Notes: generated by a model not told the origin, from the letters alone. A stretch of 64,000 bases of DNA from Pisaster brevispinus (GCA_023634235.1 JAMKCF010000008.1:18629000-18692999); one strand, 5' to 3'; counted from the first letter of the stretch, positions 52,705 to 63,180 are shown. Program-made: numbers and translations.

Positions 52705-53259
52705 GGCCCCAATTTCATAAAAGTTAGTTAGCCGCCAAATTCGCTAAGCACACCAAAATCTTGCTTAGCAAAAAAAATATATCACTGGCCAAAATTCCAT
52801 AACTTGCCAGGACCCAATTTTATAGAGCTGCTTAACAGCCAATTTTGTGCTTACTGTACGATTTCTATTATATAGTGTTGCTAACCGTAAGCACACAAAA
52901 AGGCATGCTAACCTTCCAGTGCTTACTGTGTGAAAATGAATGACATAACAATGTAAATCCATGGTGAACGCGCAAGATGGCTGCCTAATTTTCTTGCTAA
53001 CCTGTGAAATACGCTTACAATTAAGCAAAATTTTCTGCTATAGTTAGCTTAGTTTTGCTTACCGTTAAGCGGCGCTATGAAATTGTGCCCTATTCTCAAC
53101 AATGTTTGAGAATAGTACATTTTGGCATTCCAGCCATAGCCAGTGCTGAAGCCATCAATCCCGACACTGCCTTATTTACTTTTTTTTAAACTGGTACCTC
53201 GGTGAAGAAAAATTGCTAAGCAATATATTCTGCTTAACAGCTTTATGACATTGGGCCCA
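52705..53259. mobile_element. Fam6a split by a nested Fam6b
   Basis: The outer left (52705-52808) starts GGCCCCAATTTCATAAAAG; the outer right (53192-53259) ends GCTTTATGACATTGGGCCC. Between them lies 52811-53091 with its own inverted ends, plus about 100 bases (53092-53191) of unassigned sequence. Confidence 0.5.
52811..53091. mobile_element. Fam6b fold-back, nested
   Basis: GACCCAATTTTATAGAGCTG at the left, GGCGCTATGAAATTGTGCCC at the right. Inner GTAAGCACACAAAAAGGCAT, GAACGCGCAAGATGGCTGCC, CCTGTGAAATACGCTTAC. About 280 bp; relative of 49710-49961. Confidence 0.65.
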
Positions 53260-55497
53260 GATGGCTGGTACCTTGTTTATAATTCTCAATATTCTCTACT
53301 AGGCAGTTCTAAGGCACCAGTCAAAGTGTTTTTACCCGACCTTAAACAGCCCCTTATTTTGTTACTTGAGACTCCGCCTTCTTGCCTTCACAGGTATGAG
53401 TAATATGTTGTACATGTACATGCATGCATAACCACGTACTAACAGTCTCAAGCGTGTCAGACAGATTTTCCCGGGATGTGTTGTGTAATTCACTTACTAT
53501 ATAAAGCCTTGCTCCTTCCACGTCACTGAGTTGACTTAATGCTATCATAGACTCGGCAGAGCGTAAATGAAAAATGTAACCCAACTTTTTGTTTTATGTC
53601 TTTTTTCTTTTTTTTCTCTCTCTCTCTCTCTCTCTGCTTGCAGATTCCCTAAAACTTCATAAAATGCTAGAGAATTCTGGAGAATTCTGGTCGGTCACTA
53701 TGCCTCAAGACACCGAAAGGCAAGCAGTTTTATCCAAATTTAAAAACCATTCTATTTAGTTCTACAACCAAAATTGTCAAAACATTTTTTTAAAGGGAGA
53801 TACTAAATGGCTTTTGGAGATACTTGCTCAGCCCAATTCTCATGAGGTGTTAAGAAGTATGTCACCCGACTGAGGCAGCCATCTTGTTTTGGGGTCATTC
53901 AAACCAATGTAAACCAAACCGAAGCTAAAAGGGAAGTAGACTGGACTTATTTTGAAATATCTGCATTCATTCTTTTGTTATATACTGCTTTTTGTGAAAG
54001 TTTTAGCACATTCAGCAATATTGTTTCCCGTATGGAGACTTGTTTTAACTTCAACTTTACAGAAGTTGAATTTTACAAATATTTTATAAATAAATGTATT
54101 TTAACTATTTGTTGAAAGATTATATTTCATCTTTGGTCTTCCAGATTCAGGTGTTGACAGGTGTTGACACTCATTCAGTATTAAAACTAAAAGTTGTGTC
54201 AATTTCAACTATTAGCATATTTTGTGAAAAGCTGTTATTTTGATAAGTCTTCTGTTTCAGACAAGTTGCTTTGCACTTCAGACTATGTTGGATTTTGCAT
54301 TACAAAAACAAATAACAGATACTTATCACATTTCCACTACTTTTCTTATAAAGAAATGACTTGATAATTAAATTAAGCATGACACCATCAGTTTGTTTAT
54401 GTATCGTGTATCATGAACTAATGAGAGCAGGCGTCAGAAATAATGAGTCATGTCTTAAAAGGCCATTAGACTCTTACGTCGCTTGTTTTATTTGAAAATG
54501 TTCGCATGGTTTTGTTTTTGAAGCAGATTTTAAAAGCCCCCCCCCCCCGCCCCTCCCCCTCCAGGAACATGAAAAGTAATGATTGATGATTTGAGGGACG
54601 ACTGCTTGTGTTAAGTGAACACGGAGTTGAATTTTCAATCATAAGGAAACTAGTCCTTCCCCTCGGCCAGAGGGGTGATGCTGGACTGATTTGATGACTC
54701 TTAATTAAAGATTTCAGCTGTTAGTCATTTCAGCCAATCTAATTCAATGACAGGTAATCAATTTCTTGATTTAATTGTTTGATTTTTTTTTTTTTTTTTA
54801 AAGAGAGAAGGAAAAAAAACAGAAAAAGAAATCTGGAGTTTATTTGCGTCATTAATCATCCCTTTTATGTGCTGGACCAATTTTTTTAGTTAATTAAGAT
54901 TAAATTGTTTACTCATTGGCAGGGATCAATCATGCTTTCTCGGGGAGCTTGGGCATTAATTTTGAGGATTCATCAGTTAATAATGTAATCCCCTACCATG
55001 ACTCAAAACAAAATAATGTAATTCTAACCAGAGGTTTTGATTTCTGTCCAAGAGTTTTGTAAGCAACTTTGAAGAAGTGCCTGTCACCTTAACTTGAGTG
55101 TAACTGAAATAATGGAGAATGCAAGAGTTTGTAAATAAAACCTTCCATCTATAACGACTTTGGACATAAAGTGTGTTGTTTTTATTTACACCCGGTTTGC
55201 ACTGTTGTTTTAATATCCGCTACCTAATATGAAGACAGAGGATAAAACAAAAAATGGGAAAACAAAAGACTGGGGTTGCTCTAAAAGGAATTTTGTGTAC
55301 TGAGCATATGGGATGATGTTAAGTACAGGGACGAAGGAAGCAACAAAAGATGTTTCCTCAGGGATGTAAAAATGAGAACGTGTTTCCTTACATGTTTGTC
55401 CAACTATTTGTTTTCCCAGTGTGCAACAGCACTCATGTCCCTTATTGTTGCGGTAGACGATGCTAAAATATAGGATTCGAATTGCCTCTAGCCACCG
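53260..55497. other. No gene; part looks regulatory-like
   Basis: TC run 53616-53635, tandem AGAATTCTGG x2 at 53671-53690, tandem AGGTGTTGAC x2 near 54150, C12 at 54537-54548. From 54560 to 55010 there is no repeat family and many ATTAA/TAATTA words, as at 24.7 kb. Confidence 0.45.
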
Positions 55498-55665
55498 GGC
55501 AATCTCGGTGGTCAAATGGTGAGACATCTGCTCTAAAATGGCAAAGGTCATGGGTTCGAATCCCACCAGAGTAATATGTTTGTGGATTTTGTTTTCACAT
55601 GACTACTGATTGAGTATACAGTGCTTTATACAAATTGGTGTATGGGTAAAACCAAATAATAACCA
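55498..55665 (+). mobile_element. Fam5 SINE
   Basis: CGGTGGTCAAATGGTGAGAC, TCTGCTCTAAAATGGCAAAG, GTCATGGGTTCGAATCCC (B box), CCAGAGTAATATG, then GATTGAGTATACAGTGCTTT and TGGTGTATGGGTAAAACC. First of three Fam5 copies in 770 bp. Confidence 0.75.
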
Positions 55666-55758
55666 TGTCCTTATTTAGACACTGTCGTTGCATCGGTCGG
55701 CATTTGGACATCTTAGAGATGAATAATTTTAAGTACACTCACTGGTCTATTGCATCTA

Positions 55759-55890
55759 GGCTTGATTGCAGAAAACACTAAGATTCATTTTAAGATAGTG
55801 ATAATTTGTATTGTGACATCACGCTTTGCTTAGCAATTAAGATTGATTCACAGCTTAAGATCAATCTTAGCTCTTCATGAAATCAGCCCA
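55759..55890 (-). mobile_element. Fam7 fold-back
   Basis: AGGCTTGATTGCAGAAAACA at the left and CTCTTCATGAAATCAGCCC at the right are damaged ends. Inner AAGATTCATTTTAAGATAGT, GTGACATCACGCTTTGCTTA, AGATCAATCTTAGC. It abuts a headless Fam5 copy. Confidence 0.65.
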
Positions 55891-56070
55891 TGCTCTAGAA
55901 AGCAGGGGTCGTGGGTTCGAGCATCACCTGAGTACTTAATCCTCTTCATCCTCAGTGTGACATAAAGCCAGAGTACCCTGAGAAAATGTCTTTTTGCTCC
56001 CTCAGGACTAAGAAAGTTTTGAGTACACATTGCCTTTTACACATTGGTACTAGGCTAAAACCAAAATAAA
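55891..56070 (+). mobile_element. Fam5 SINE lacking its 5' end
   Basis: Begins at TGCTCTAGAAAGCAGGGGTC in the anticodon arm, then GTGGGTTCGAGCATCACC (B box), CTCAGGACTAAGAAAGTTTT, GAGTACACATTGCC and GGTACTAGGCTAAAACC. An extra segment (55935-55990) sits in the body. Confidence 0.6.
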
Positions 56071-56109
56071 TGTCTTTATCCCTGCTGCCACTCTCCTCAC
56101 CGGACACAC

Positions 56110-56262
56110 TCGATGGTCCAGCGGTTTAGATATCTGTTCTAGAATGAGGGGGTTGGGGTTCGAATCCTACCAAGTACCCTGTATATTTTGATCTGTAGGA
56201 CTAGGAAAGCAGTGAGTATACAGTGCTTGTCACACATCGGTGTACGGGTAAAACCCAAACAA
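56110..56262 (+). mobile_element. Fam5 SINE
   Basis: CGATGGTCCAGCGGTTTAGA, ATCTGTTCTAGAATG, GGTTGGGGTTCGAATCCTAC (B box), GTAGGACTAGGAAAGCAGTG, AGTATACAGTGCTTGTCACA, TCGGTGTACGGGTAAAACCC. Confidence 0.75.
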
Positions 56263-56955
56263 TATTGGACATACTTTATACTTTATCGGGCCAGATGCAA
56301 AATTAAAAGTGTCAAACGATAGTATTTGCCAGAGCGTTTGATAATCGTACAACTTTGTAGCAAGTAAGTCCTAGGGTTGAAACTTAATTATCTAGTTTAC
56401 TGACAAATAACGATCCTCTTGGGGTTATGTTAGTGTTTTAACACATACATCAAAAAATAAAAATGAAAATTTAAAACAAATTAAAAGGACATTTGATTGA
56501 TTTGGATGTATAGAACAAATTTTAAACTTTGAAGAAAATGGGGGGGAAAAAGTACCTACTGTTAAGAGATATACAAATTCCACGTAAATCTTACTTCAAA
56601 AATGTTAATTTGAACAAATTCCTTGGTTACTTAAAACAGTCCTCAAGGATAAATAGGTACAAAAAACATTTTTTACAAGTAACTCCATCTCCCATTTGTT
56701 ATCGTCTTAAAGAAAGCAAGAGCTGTACGAGAATGAATCGTCATCCTCATCGTGAACCCGGCCATGCAGCTGGAGAAACCTACTGGATGATCAGTGACTG
56801 GTGATCCATTTCCTCGTTAGAATTAAGACAAACAAATTAATTTGAAGACACTTCCTCAAGAGAGCTTGCCACGAAAGACACTGTGGCGAGGAAACTACAT
56901 TCGTAGGAATGCATTGAAAATTGTTAATTGCAAGAACATGTGTTTTATTCCTAGT
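56263..56955. other. No gene seen
   Basis: A-rich. The open frame 56529-56804 is lysine/arginine-rich and shows no domain. Confidence 0.5.
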
Positions 56956-57145
56956 GCCCATTTACATGGAGTTGCTTAACCAGAAAACTGTGCTTAACAA
57001 CTTCCTGCTAAGAAAAAACAAGCACGATACCAGTCATAGAATGTACATGTCCGATGGTATTTTGGCGTGTAATCTTATTCTGGTAAGCAAAATGTTGTTA
57101 TGCTTAGCTACCTTTTGTGCTTAAGCAGCTCGATGAAATTAGGCC
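56956..57145. mobile_element. Fam6a fold-back, full length
   Basis: TGCCCATTTACATGGAGTTG, CTTAACCAGAAAACTGTGC left; ATACCAGTCATAGAATGTAC and TTTTGGCGTGTAATCTTATT centre; TTTGTGCTTAAGCAGCTCG, ATGAAATTAGGCC right. About 190 bp. Confidence 0.75.
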
Positions 57146-57177
57146 AATTGCTTCTTTTTCCTTTGGGAGTGCAGCCT

Positions 57178-57450
57178 TCAAATGTTTGAAGATAAACGCA
57201 CTGCCAGACACAATCGGGGCGAACCCCTTCTCTTAGCGATCAGTGTGCACTGGGTGGGGTCTTTTACAATCATTGGTGGTACACACTGGGCCTACGGCTT
57301 TACGTCCCATCCGAAGGAAGAAGCAATAATGGTTAAGTATCTTGCTCAAGGACACAAGTGTCACGATTGGGACTCGAACCCACACTGTGCTGACCAGAAG
57401 CACCAGAGCTTGAGTTCGGTGCTCTTATCCGCTCGGCTTACCACACCTCA
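57178..57450 (-). mobile_element. Fam3 SINE, full body
   Basis: On the minus strand: GTGTGGTAAGCCGAGCGGAT (A-box region), AGCACCGAACTCAAGCTCTG (anticodon position CAA), variable arm with TGGTCAGCACAGT, GGGTTCGAGTCCC (B box), ACACTTGTGTCCTTGAGCAA, CTTCGGATGGGACGTAAAGC, GCCCAGTGTGTACCACC, then GCTAAGAGAAGGGGTTCGCC. The 130-codon open frame across it is not a gene. Confidence 0.8.
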
Positions 57451-57495
57451 AGATGTGGTACTCCTTTTTTGTCAATGGATAGAGAGACAGCACAA

Positions 57496-57575
57496 CTTAG
57501 GCTCCGCTCAGGCCCCATCCACCTGTTTGAATGTACTGAAAGCACATGTTTTTAAAATGGCTAACGGAGCCTAAG
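57496..57575. repeat. 11 bp inverted repeat and GCCAAA run
   Basis: CTTAGGCTCCG (57496) and CGGAGCCTAAG (57565) pair perfectly across 58 bases. Directly downstream GCCAAA-type units repeat three to four times (57573-57595). It may be the edge of an unclassified element. Confidence 0.5.
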
Positions 57576-57733
57576 CCAAAGCCAAAGCTAAAGCCGTGGT
57601 TTTGAAAAGAGTCATAGGCCATCCGAATGAGCGGCTCTGGCTTACGGCTGGATCACCACGTTAGCATGTGTTAAAGTTTAGGCTGCTCTTCAGCAACAGC
57701 CTCGGCAACCGCTGGCAGTTTTGAGATGGCCTA

Positions 57734-57853
57734 GGAGCCTATTTCATGATTCTGCTTACTGCGAAAAATATGCGCTTACAGACCATAGAACTTTGTGCTT
57801 TAGGGCACTGTAAAGCGCAGAATTCCTCGGTAAGTAGAGCTTGAAATTGGACC
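57734..57853. mobile_element. Fam6c fold-back
   Basis: GAGCCTATTTCATGATTCTG and GAGCTTGAAATTGGACCC ends; inner ATATGCGCTTACAGACCATA and GTAAAGCGCAGAATTCC. First element of a run of five. Confidence 0.65.
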
Positions 57854-57971
57854 CAGTTCTTAACGCTGTTTTAAAAGCAATACTTCATACCAAATTTATG
57901 TGCTGTGCAAGATTTATTACATTGTATTTTGGCTGGTAACCTGCCAGTTGGTAACATTTTAGCACTGGGCC
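57854..57971. mobile_element. Fam6a, right part and centre
   Basis: TGTGCTGTGCAAGATTTATT, TTTTGGCTGGTAACCTGCC, TTTTAGCACTGGGCCC. Left end poorly preserved. Confidence 0.4.
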
Positions 57972-58113
57972 CATTTTTACAAAGCTGCTAGTTGTTTAGC
58001 ACAGAAACACCTTGCAAAAACAATGTACACTATATTTGACTGGTACCCCCCACTTAATTTTGCTCAGAAGAATAACTTCTTAAGCAAGTTTTTCTGCTTA
58101 TCAGCTTGGGCCC
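57967..58113. mobile_element. Fam6a fold-back
   Basis: GGGCCCATTTTTACAAAGCT left, AATGTACACTATATTTGACT centre, GCTTATCAGCTTGGGCCC right. Shares its first GGGCCC with the previous element. Confidence 0.55.
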
Positions 58114-58190
58114 GAGTTCATAAAGCTGCTAAATGCCTAAATGTTAAGCACAGAAACATTTTGCTTTGCACAGACAGGTTACCTGGGCCC
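58107..58190. mobile_element. Fam6a, left half
   Basis: TGGGCCCGAGTTCATAAAGC, TGTTAAGCACAGAAACATTT, ACAGGTTACC, then directly GGGCCC of the next copy. Confidence 0.5.
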
Positions 58191-58378
58191 AATTTTATAG
58201 ATCTGCTGAAGCAGAAATTATTCCTTTAAAAAACTCTGCCGAGCAAAAATAAGCAGGGAACCAGTCACAAACTGTGCAAATAACATGGTATTTTAGCTGG
58301 TAACCCTTTTCCAGTAAGCAAAATTGTTTGAGGCTTAGTAAATTTGTGTGCTTTAGCAGCTCTTTGAAAATGGGCCCG
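58184..58378. mobile_element. Fam6a fold-back, full length
   Basis: TGGGCCCAATTTTATAGATC and TGCTGAAGCAGAAATTA left; GGAACCAGTCACAAACTGTG and TTTTAGCTGGTAACCC centre; GTGTGCTTTAGCAGCTCTTT and GAAAATGGGCCC right. About 195 bp. Confidence 0.75.
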
Positions 58379-60190
58379 GCCAAGATGTACGCTGCTTATG
58401 GCTAGATACTCAAGCTCACCACGTTCTTGATTACCAATTAGTTCAACTTTGTAAGACTTTCTTCTTGATGATGTGGGAAACATGTACAAAACGTTAAAGA
58501 ATACAAAAAAAAACCTCCTCAACGCAAGGTTGTGATTTTTTGTTCTACCATGACAAGGGAGAGTGATCCACCTGTTTGTCTTTTTTGTGAAGTTACTACC
58601 GTTTGTTGAACCCATTAAATATTGATGTAAGATCACGGTTGATTAAGCCTTTGTAATCCCTTGTTTTATGGAAATTGTTAAGTTAGTCATTTATTGCAGA
58701 CTGATACCCAACCCCTGTCTGCGGGGAGCCAGTTAATGCCATTGTTATCTTAACTTTTACGCACGGTAATCAACATCCTTCGGTGGTGTAAAATCTGATA
58801 TGTGTATTATATCCATAGGAAAACACTACAGTCCCTCAACTGATCCATCCGACGCTGATAGACGATCACAAAGATCTAGAAATTGCACATCCGTATATTT
58901 GTCAAAACAATGTTAGCTTAATGCCTCCTCGATATGAGTGGCAGAAAAAACAGTGCGGTCCGTTTATCTACCCTTACTGCGGGGGGGGGGGGGGGGGGGG
59001 GGGATACCGCCAAAACAAAAATTGAGTGATCATGGCAACATTTGCATAGTAATTGCTTGGTGCGTCGTGTGGACGAGTCAACTCCGTTAGCATGCATCAA
59101 TCAAAAGGGACTCGATGACCATGGGGGGGGGGGGGGGTGTGTACAAAGGAAAAGTCGGGTAGTGCCATTGTGGCCTACATTGGTGAGACTCAGATGAAGG
59201 GCTGGATCTTTTGAGATGGTGTCATATTCCATGGTTTTCTTACAGGTATTACTTAATATCCTGAGTCTTATGGGAACTAATGAGATTGTCTATTGAAATA
59301 CTGGAGTAAGTTTTGCCAGCTTTAGGCCGGCTTCCAGGACTTGTAGAAATACGGCATCTTTAGATTTAGTTCGCTCTGATTAAAGGTGGTCCAGTGGGTT
59401 TGGGTTACTGTTGGAGTTTGGGTTTTAAGTTGCAGTCAGAAATTGTTCCATTTGTGGCAACCAATCTGGAAAAAAAAATACATGTTGAGAAATTTGGTTT
59501 CTGTTATGAATTGCTTTTTGGGTAAACTTTATTTTTAATAATTGGTTGCTTTGTATGAAAAAGTATAATTTGTTTGAATTTTTGGGAAGTATGAATGTTT
59601 TTGAGTTGGAGTTGGTTGGGTTAAACCAATTTTATTCTTAGTAGTGTTTGCTATATATTTTCGAGGTATGTTTTAGTTATTGAGTTTTTTTTAAGCATAG
59701 GTAGTTGAGAGTATCCGATTGTTAAATCTATACTTTGTTGCATTTTGTAGATCTTATTTTCCCTAATGAGGCTGGTTTTTTTGCAAGTTAAGTTATTCTG
59801 GGTAAAACATCGGGTAACTTTTTCATGATACATATTTTATTTATTTATTATTGTTTCATTCTAATTTTAAAAGTAAAATGCTTTGTTTGATATCCATCCT
59901 TGCCAATCCTGACTTTCACTAAAACAATCTAGAGAAATTTAGAGTAACACAATGTGAATTTATCTTGTCCGTGATTATAATTACCTCTTCTCATTTTGTC
60001 ATCAATTTCGTCATCCTGTTATTCTTGTATTGATATATTTTATTAATAGCTGCTGCTTTGACTCGTACCTAACCTACATCTTAGTTTTATTGCGTGACAT
60101 TCTCCTGTATTTACCCTCTGCAACTCGATGAAGTCACATTAAACTACCCACTATCATGCCTCTAGGTCATAAACCAAGGCAAACATTAGT
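58379..60190. other. No gene; two long G runs
   Basis: G23 at 58981-59003 and G15 at 59123-59137. 59400-59880 is T/G-rich with many TTGGGTT-like words and no repeat family. Confidence 0.55.
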
Positions 60191-60480
60191 GACCATGTAA
60201 CCTGAACCAATTTTAATATACATTCCATTTTTGCGCAACACTTTTTCTCGCACGCCCGTGGCGTTGCCTCTAATAGTGTCATATTTATTAATTAAATAAT
60301 AATTTCCGGGGCCCCCCACACCCGGCCCGCTGGAGGTTGCTTTGTTATTTAAAAAACTAAGCAAACACGATACGCTGGTTATCATATCTCCTTTCACACG
60401 TTGACCTGTATTTAAACCAACAAAATTCAGCGCAGGTTTCATTAGTGAAGTAGTCACCATCTGTTAGCTTTTGCTCCGGC
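60191..60480. promoter_or_regulatory. Repeat-free block, regulatory candidate
   Basis: GC-balanced with TTATTAATTAAATAAT, GCCCCCCACACCCGGCCCGC and TTAAACCAAC words, without repeats or homopolymers. A 97-codon minus-strand open frame crosses it but shows no domain. Function is not shown. Confidence 0.2.
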
Positions 60481-61479
60481 CTTGTGTACACTAAAAATTA
60501 TACTCTGGAGAAGAAGAAAAAAAATGGTTAAAAGAAGAAGAACAAAAAGGCAGAATCAGTGTTTGTCATTTGATTTGATTTGATTTGATCTATGAAGGTC
60601 AGAGGTGAGTTATTGCAAGTGACAGATTTATCAGTGGGGAGCCTGCCCAATGAGAAAGAAATTCTAATGACCGAAGATGGACCGGGCAAAAACCACAGAT
60701 GTTTGATTTTATTTATCTAATTGGCTTCTTGAGAGTGGGGGGGGGGGGGGGACATCATGATGTGTCGATTAAAAACATCATCAACATTTCCTCTGCACTT
60801 GCCGAGACAATTATTCGGTACGTCACACTAATGCAGACTGTCCTACAAAAGTATTAACTCACTGTGGATGGCTGGAGAATCCATGGCGAAAGACCTGTAG
60901 ATATAGCCAAAGTCAATTGAAGATCAAACGCGATTAGCCAGGAGTTCGTTCCCTCTTCCTTGACTGGAAGGTCTCTTTTGGATCACCCTTTTTTTCCTTT
61001 TATGTTTTTTCTTGTTGGTGACCTCGCTTCATGTTAGGTACCAAATGTTGTTTGTTTCTTTCTTCTTGAAGACAATGAATGTTTTGTAATGTTGTTGCTA
61101 ACGGCTGTCTCTTCTGCTTTGCATATCTTTAATGAAAGCCGATTGCTTCTGAAGCTCGTACGAGTCCCACTTTCTGTCATTATTTTGTTTTTCTTATTGA
61201 AGACATTTGCTTACGGGTAGGGTTCTTGATTTAATAGTGCAAAACTTGTTATGTTTTAAGGTTTTGAAGGTTGGGGGATGTTTCTGGTTTTGACAATTTT
61301 GTTTTGTTTTTGGAGGTGTTTTTAAGGGGGTTGGGTTAGGGGGACGGGGTTGAGGGAGGGTACTGTTCATTGTGATGTCACAATTGCTGCTTGTACTACA
61401 CAGGTTATTCAATGAACAGAACAACATTATACAACATTGTTGTTTGTGTTTACCCGCCACTGATGTGGTTAGCATTGCA
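60481..61479. other. No gene; TTTGA and G runs
   Basis: (TTTGA)4-5 at 60568-60589 and G15 at 60737-60751. A G-rich stretch at 61325-61360. No dispersed family. Confidence 0.55.
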
Positions 61480-61708
61480 TACTCTGGGCAAAAAAAATAT
61501 AATGCTTACCGGTACCAGAATAAGGTTACCAGCCCAAATATCGTGTCACATCTACCATCTTCGACTGGTATCCTGCTTACCAGAATAAGGTTACCAGTCA
61601 AAATATCATGTCACATCTACCATCTTCGACTGGTATCCTGCTTACTTTTACTTAGCAGAAATTGTTAGCACTATTGTTTACTGAAGCAGCTCTGAGATTG
61701 GGCCCCGA
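61480..61708. mobile_element. Fam6a with internal 65 bp tandem duplication
   Basis: The right end TACTGAAGCAGCTCTGAGAT and TGGGCCCC is recognisable, the left end less so (CTCTGGGCA). The centre is doubled: 61515-61579 and 61580-61644 start CCAGAATAAGGTTACCAG and differ at three of 65 positions. Confidence 0.7.
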
Positions 61709-61770
61709 TGTGTGGGATTCGAACCTGTGACTCCGAAACCAGCAAGTATAAAGTGCTCCCCACAGACTGC
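61708..61770 (-). mobile_element. tRNA-like SINE head, unassigned
   Basis: On the minus strand AGCACTTTATACTTGCTGGT and AGTCACAGGTTCGAATCCCA (B box). It sits 65 bases left of Fam9, as another minus-strand tRNA-like head sits left of Fam9 at 12 kb. Confidence 0.4.
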
Positions 61771-61837
61771 TGTATACAACGGAAACAAACAGTATTGTCA
61801 GGGATGCAATTATCACATCAATCAGTATACAGGAGTC

Positions 61838-61935
61838 TCCTGACGACGGACAGAGTATACTGTCCGAAACGTTTTGAGTCCTCCGGTTCTTCTCAGAACC
61901 ACTACACTGGAAAGAGATTTATCTACATGGTGACA
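61838..61935 (+). repeat. Fam9 copy with hairpin and GAAACGT
   Basis: CTCCTGACGA is followed by a perfect 7 bp hairpin CGGACAG-AGTATA-CTGTCCG (61847-61866), then AAACG, and later a second hairpin GGTTCT-TCTC-AGAACC. Ordered match to 12472-12560. Confidence 0.55.
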
Positions 61936-62689
61936 CCGCAAAAATATTTCTTATAATATTATCCTTCCACCATGCAAACCTTCAAGTCTTATTTAGCATA
62001 CATTTGTTCTGTACAATCTTTTCATACAATAGCTGAACTCTTAAATGGTTGACTAATTCCAGTTAACTAGCTCTGTGCATCTGTTGCTGTTAATGAGAAA
62101 CCCTATCAGTGGAAGTATGCATTGTCCTCCCTCCCCCCCCATGTAACTTTGCAATTTATTTCTTTTTAACCACACACAATCCCGTGTCAATTAAAGTGTC
62201 ACTTAATATCGGATACTCCACGATTCACCGGCAATGCGTATGATGGATAATCCTACAGACAATCTTTTGATTAAGAATGGGATGATTGCGAGTGTTACAA
62301 AAGAGGACTTCCGTCATGGTTTGCGATATCTTAGATGCTCTTATTGTGTACTCAAGACGCCTCGTGGTGTTCTAACAGTATACACTTATCATCTGGCCTC
62401 TGTGAGGAAATTGGCACTTTGAAATCAAAATGAGCCGGGTTATTTTTTTGATTCTCTTGCTCTCATCTGCAAGTTTCTCTTTTGGCCATGATGGAGCTAC
62501 TTCGTTACACTCTTTCCCCTTCTTTAGCTACTGAGGATATTAGCACTCCTGGGCTAATGAGGTGATTCTTTTCGTCTCCACTTCCTTTGTCATAAAATTT
62601 AGGTGAATCTTACCAATTACCCACTCAACCAGAACCGTGATTTGTCAAGAGTTTTTCAGATTTCAGGTTTTGTCTTTGATCTCCCATCA
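61936..62689. other. No gene seen
   Basis: 62200-62450 is repeat-free. A 62-codon open frame at 62234 has no recognisable feature. Confidence 0.5.
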
Positions 62690-63000
62690 GCTTCAGATTT
62701 GTCTTATAAGAGTAGAAGTTGCCATCACAGAAGAAAGGCACTTCCCTTGTTGTGCTCAAAAAGAAAACTGATTTCTGTTTGAGGTGATGTAGAGAGTCCG
62801 TAAACCTCTGAAATGTAACATCTTGAATGTTCAGTGGCCTTTATCTCCAGACCATGAGGTTATACCTCTACTCATTGTTCATGATTTTACATCACTTGTT
62901 GTAACTTCTTGCCCAGCCTTGGGGAAATAATTTGTAATTTTTATTTGTGAAGACACAGCCCTTGCTATGATCAATCCTCTAGATTTCTACTTGAGGTAAT
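62690..63000 (+). repeat. Fam8, one copy plus a partial second
   Basis: 62690-62863 carries CTTCAGATTTGTCTTATAAG, AAACTGATTTCTGTTTGAGG, CCGTAAACCTCTGAAATGTA and CTCCAGACCATGAGG. 62947-63000 repeats the middle block (CACAGCCCTTGCTATGATCA, ATTTCTACTTGAGGTAAT). Confidence 0.55.
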
Positions 63001-63004
63001 TAGG

Positions 63005-63180
63005 GCTGTCAGGTTGGCGTAGTGGTATCTTTCCTCACCTTCCACCTCGAGGATCCCGGTTCGAATCCTGCCGGGTGCACTGTGTGGATTGGGCTTTCAA
63101 ATCCTACCTGATTGCATTGGTTTTCCCTGGAATAATTCTCTGGAGTTTTCCTCCCACATCTAAAACTGAAACTCGATTTT
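63005..63180 (+). mobile_element. Fam4b SINE
   Basis: GGCTGTCAGGTTGGCGTAGT (A-box region), GATCCCGGTTCGAATCCTGC (B box), GTGGATTGGGCTTTCAAATC, GGTTTTCCCTGGAATAATTC, TCTGGAGTTTTCCTCCCACA and TCTAAAACTGAAACTC. Truncated before the 3' part seen in the next copy. Confidence 0.75.

Noticed and set aside
52360..52718. Repetitive minus-strand peptide with CFAxLGF-like repeats
   Set aside because: Comes from the 20-22 bp minisatellite, whose unit length does not keep frame.
55210..55566. 118-codon minus-strand open frame starting MGFEPMTFAILEQ
   Set aside because: The start is the translated B-box region of a Fam5 SINE; the same peptide start appears at 38.5 kb for the same reason.
57182..57574. 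130-codon open frame
   Set aside because: Translated Fam3 SINE followed by unrelated sequence.
58265..58636. 123-codon minus-strand open frame
   Set aside because: Begins in unique DNA and ends inside a Fam6a element; no domain.
61838..61885. Active hammerhead ribozyme
   Set aside because: The core words are present, but stem I does not pair and stem III is too short in this copy; reported only as a similarity.
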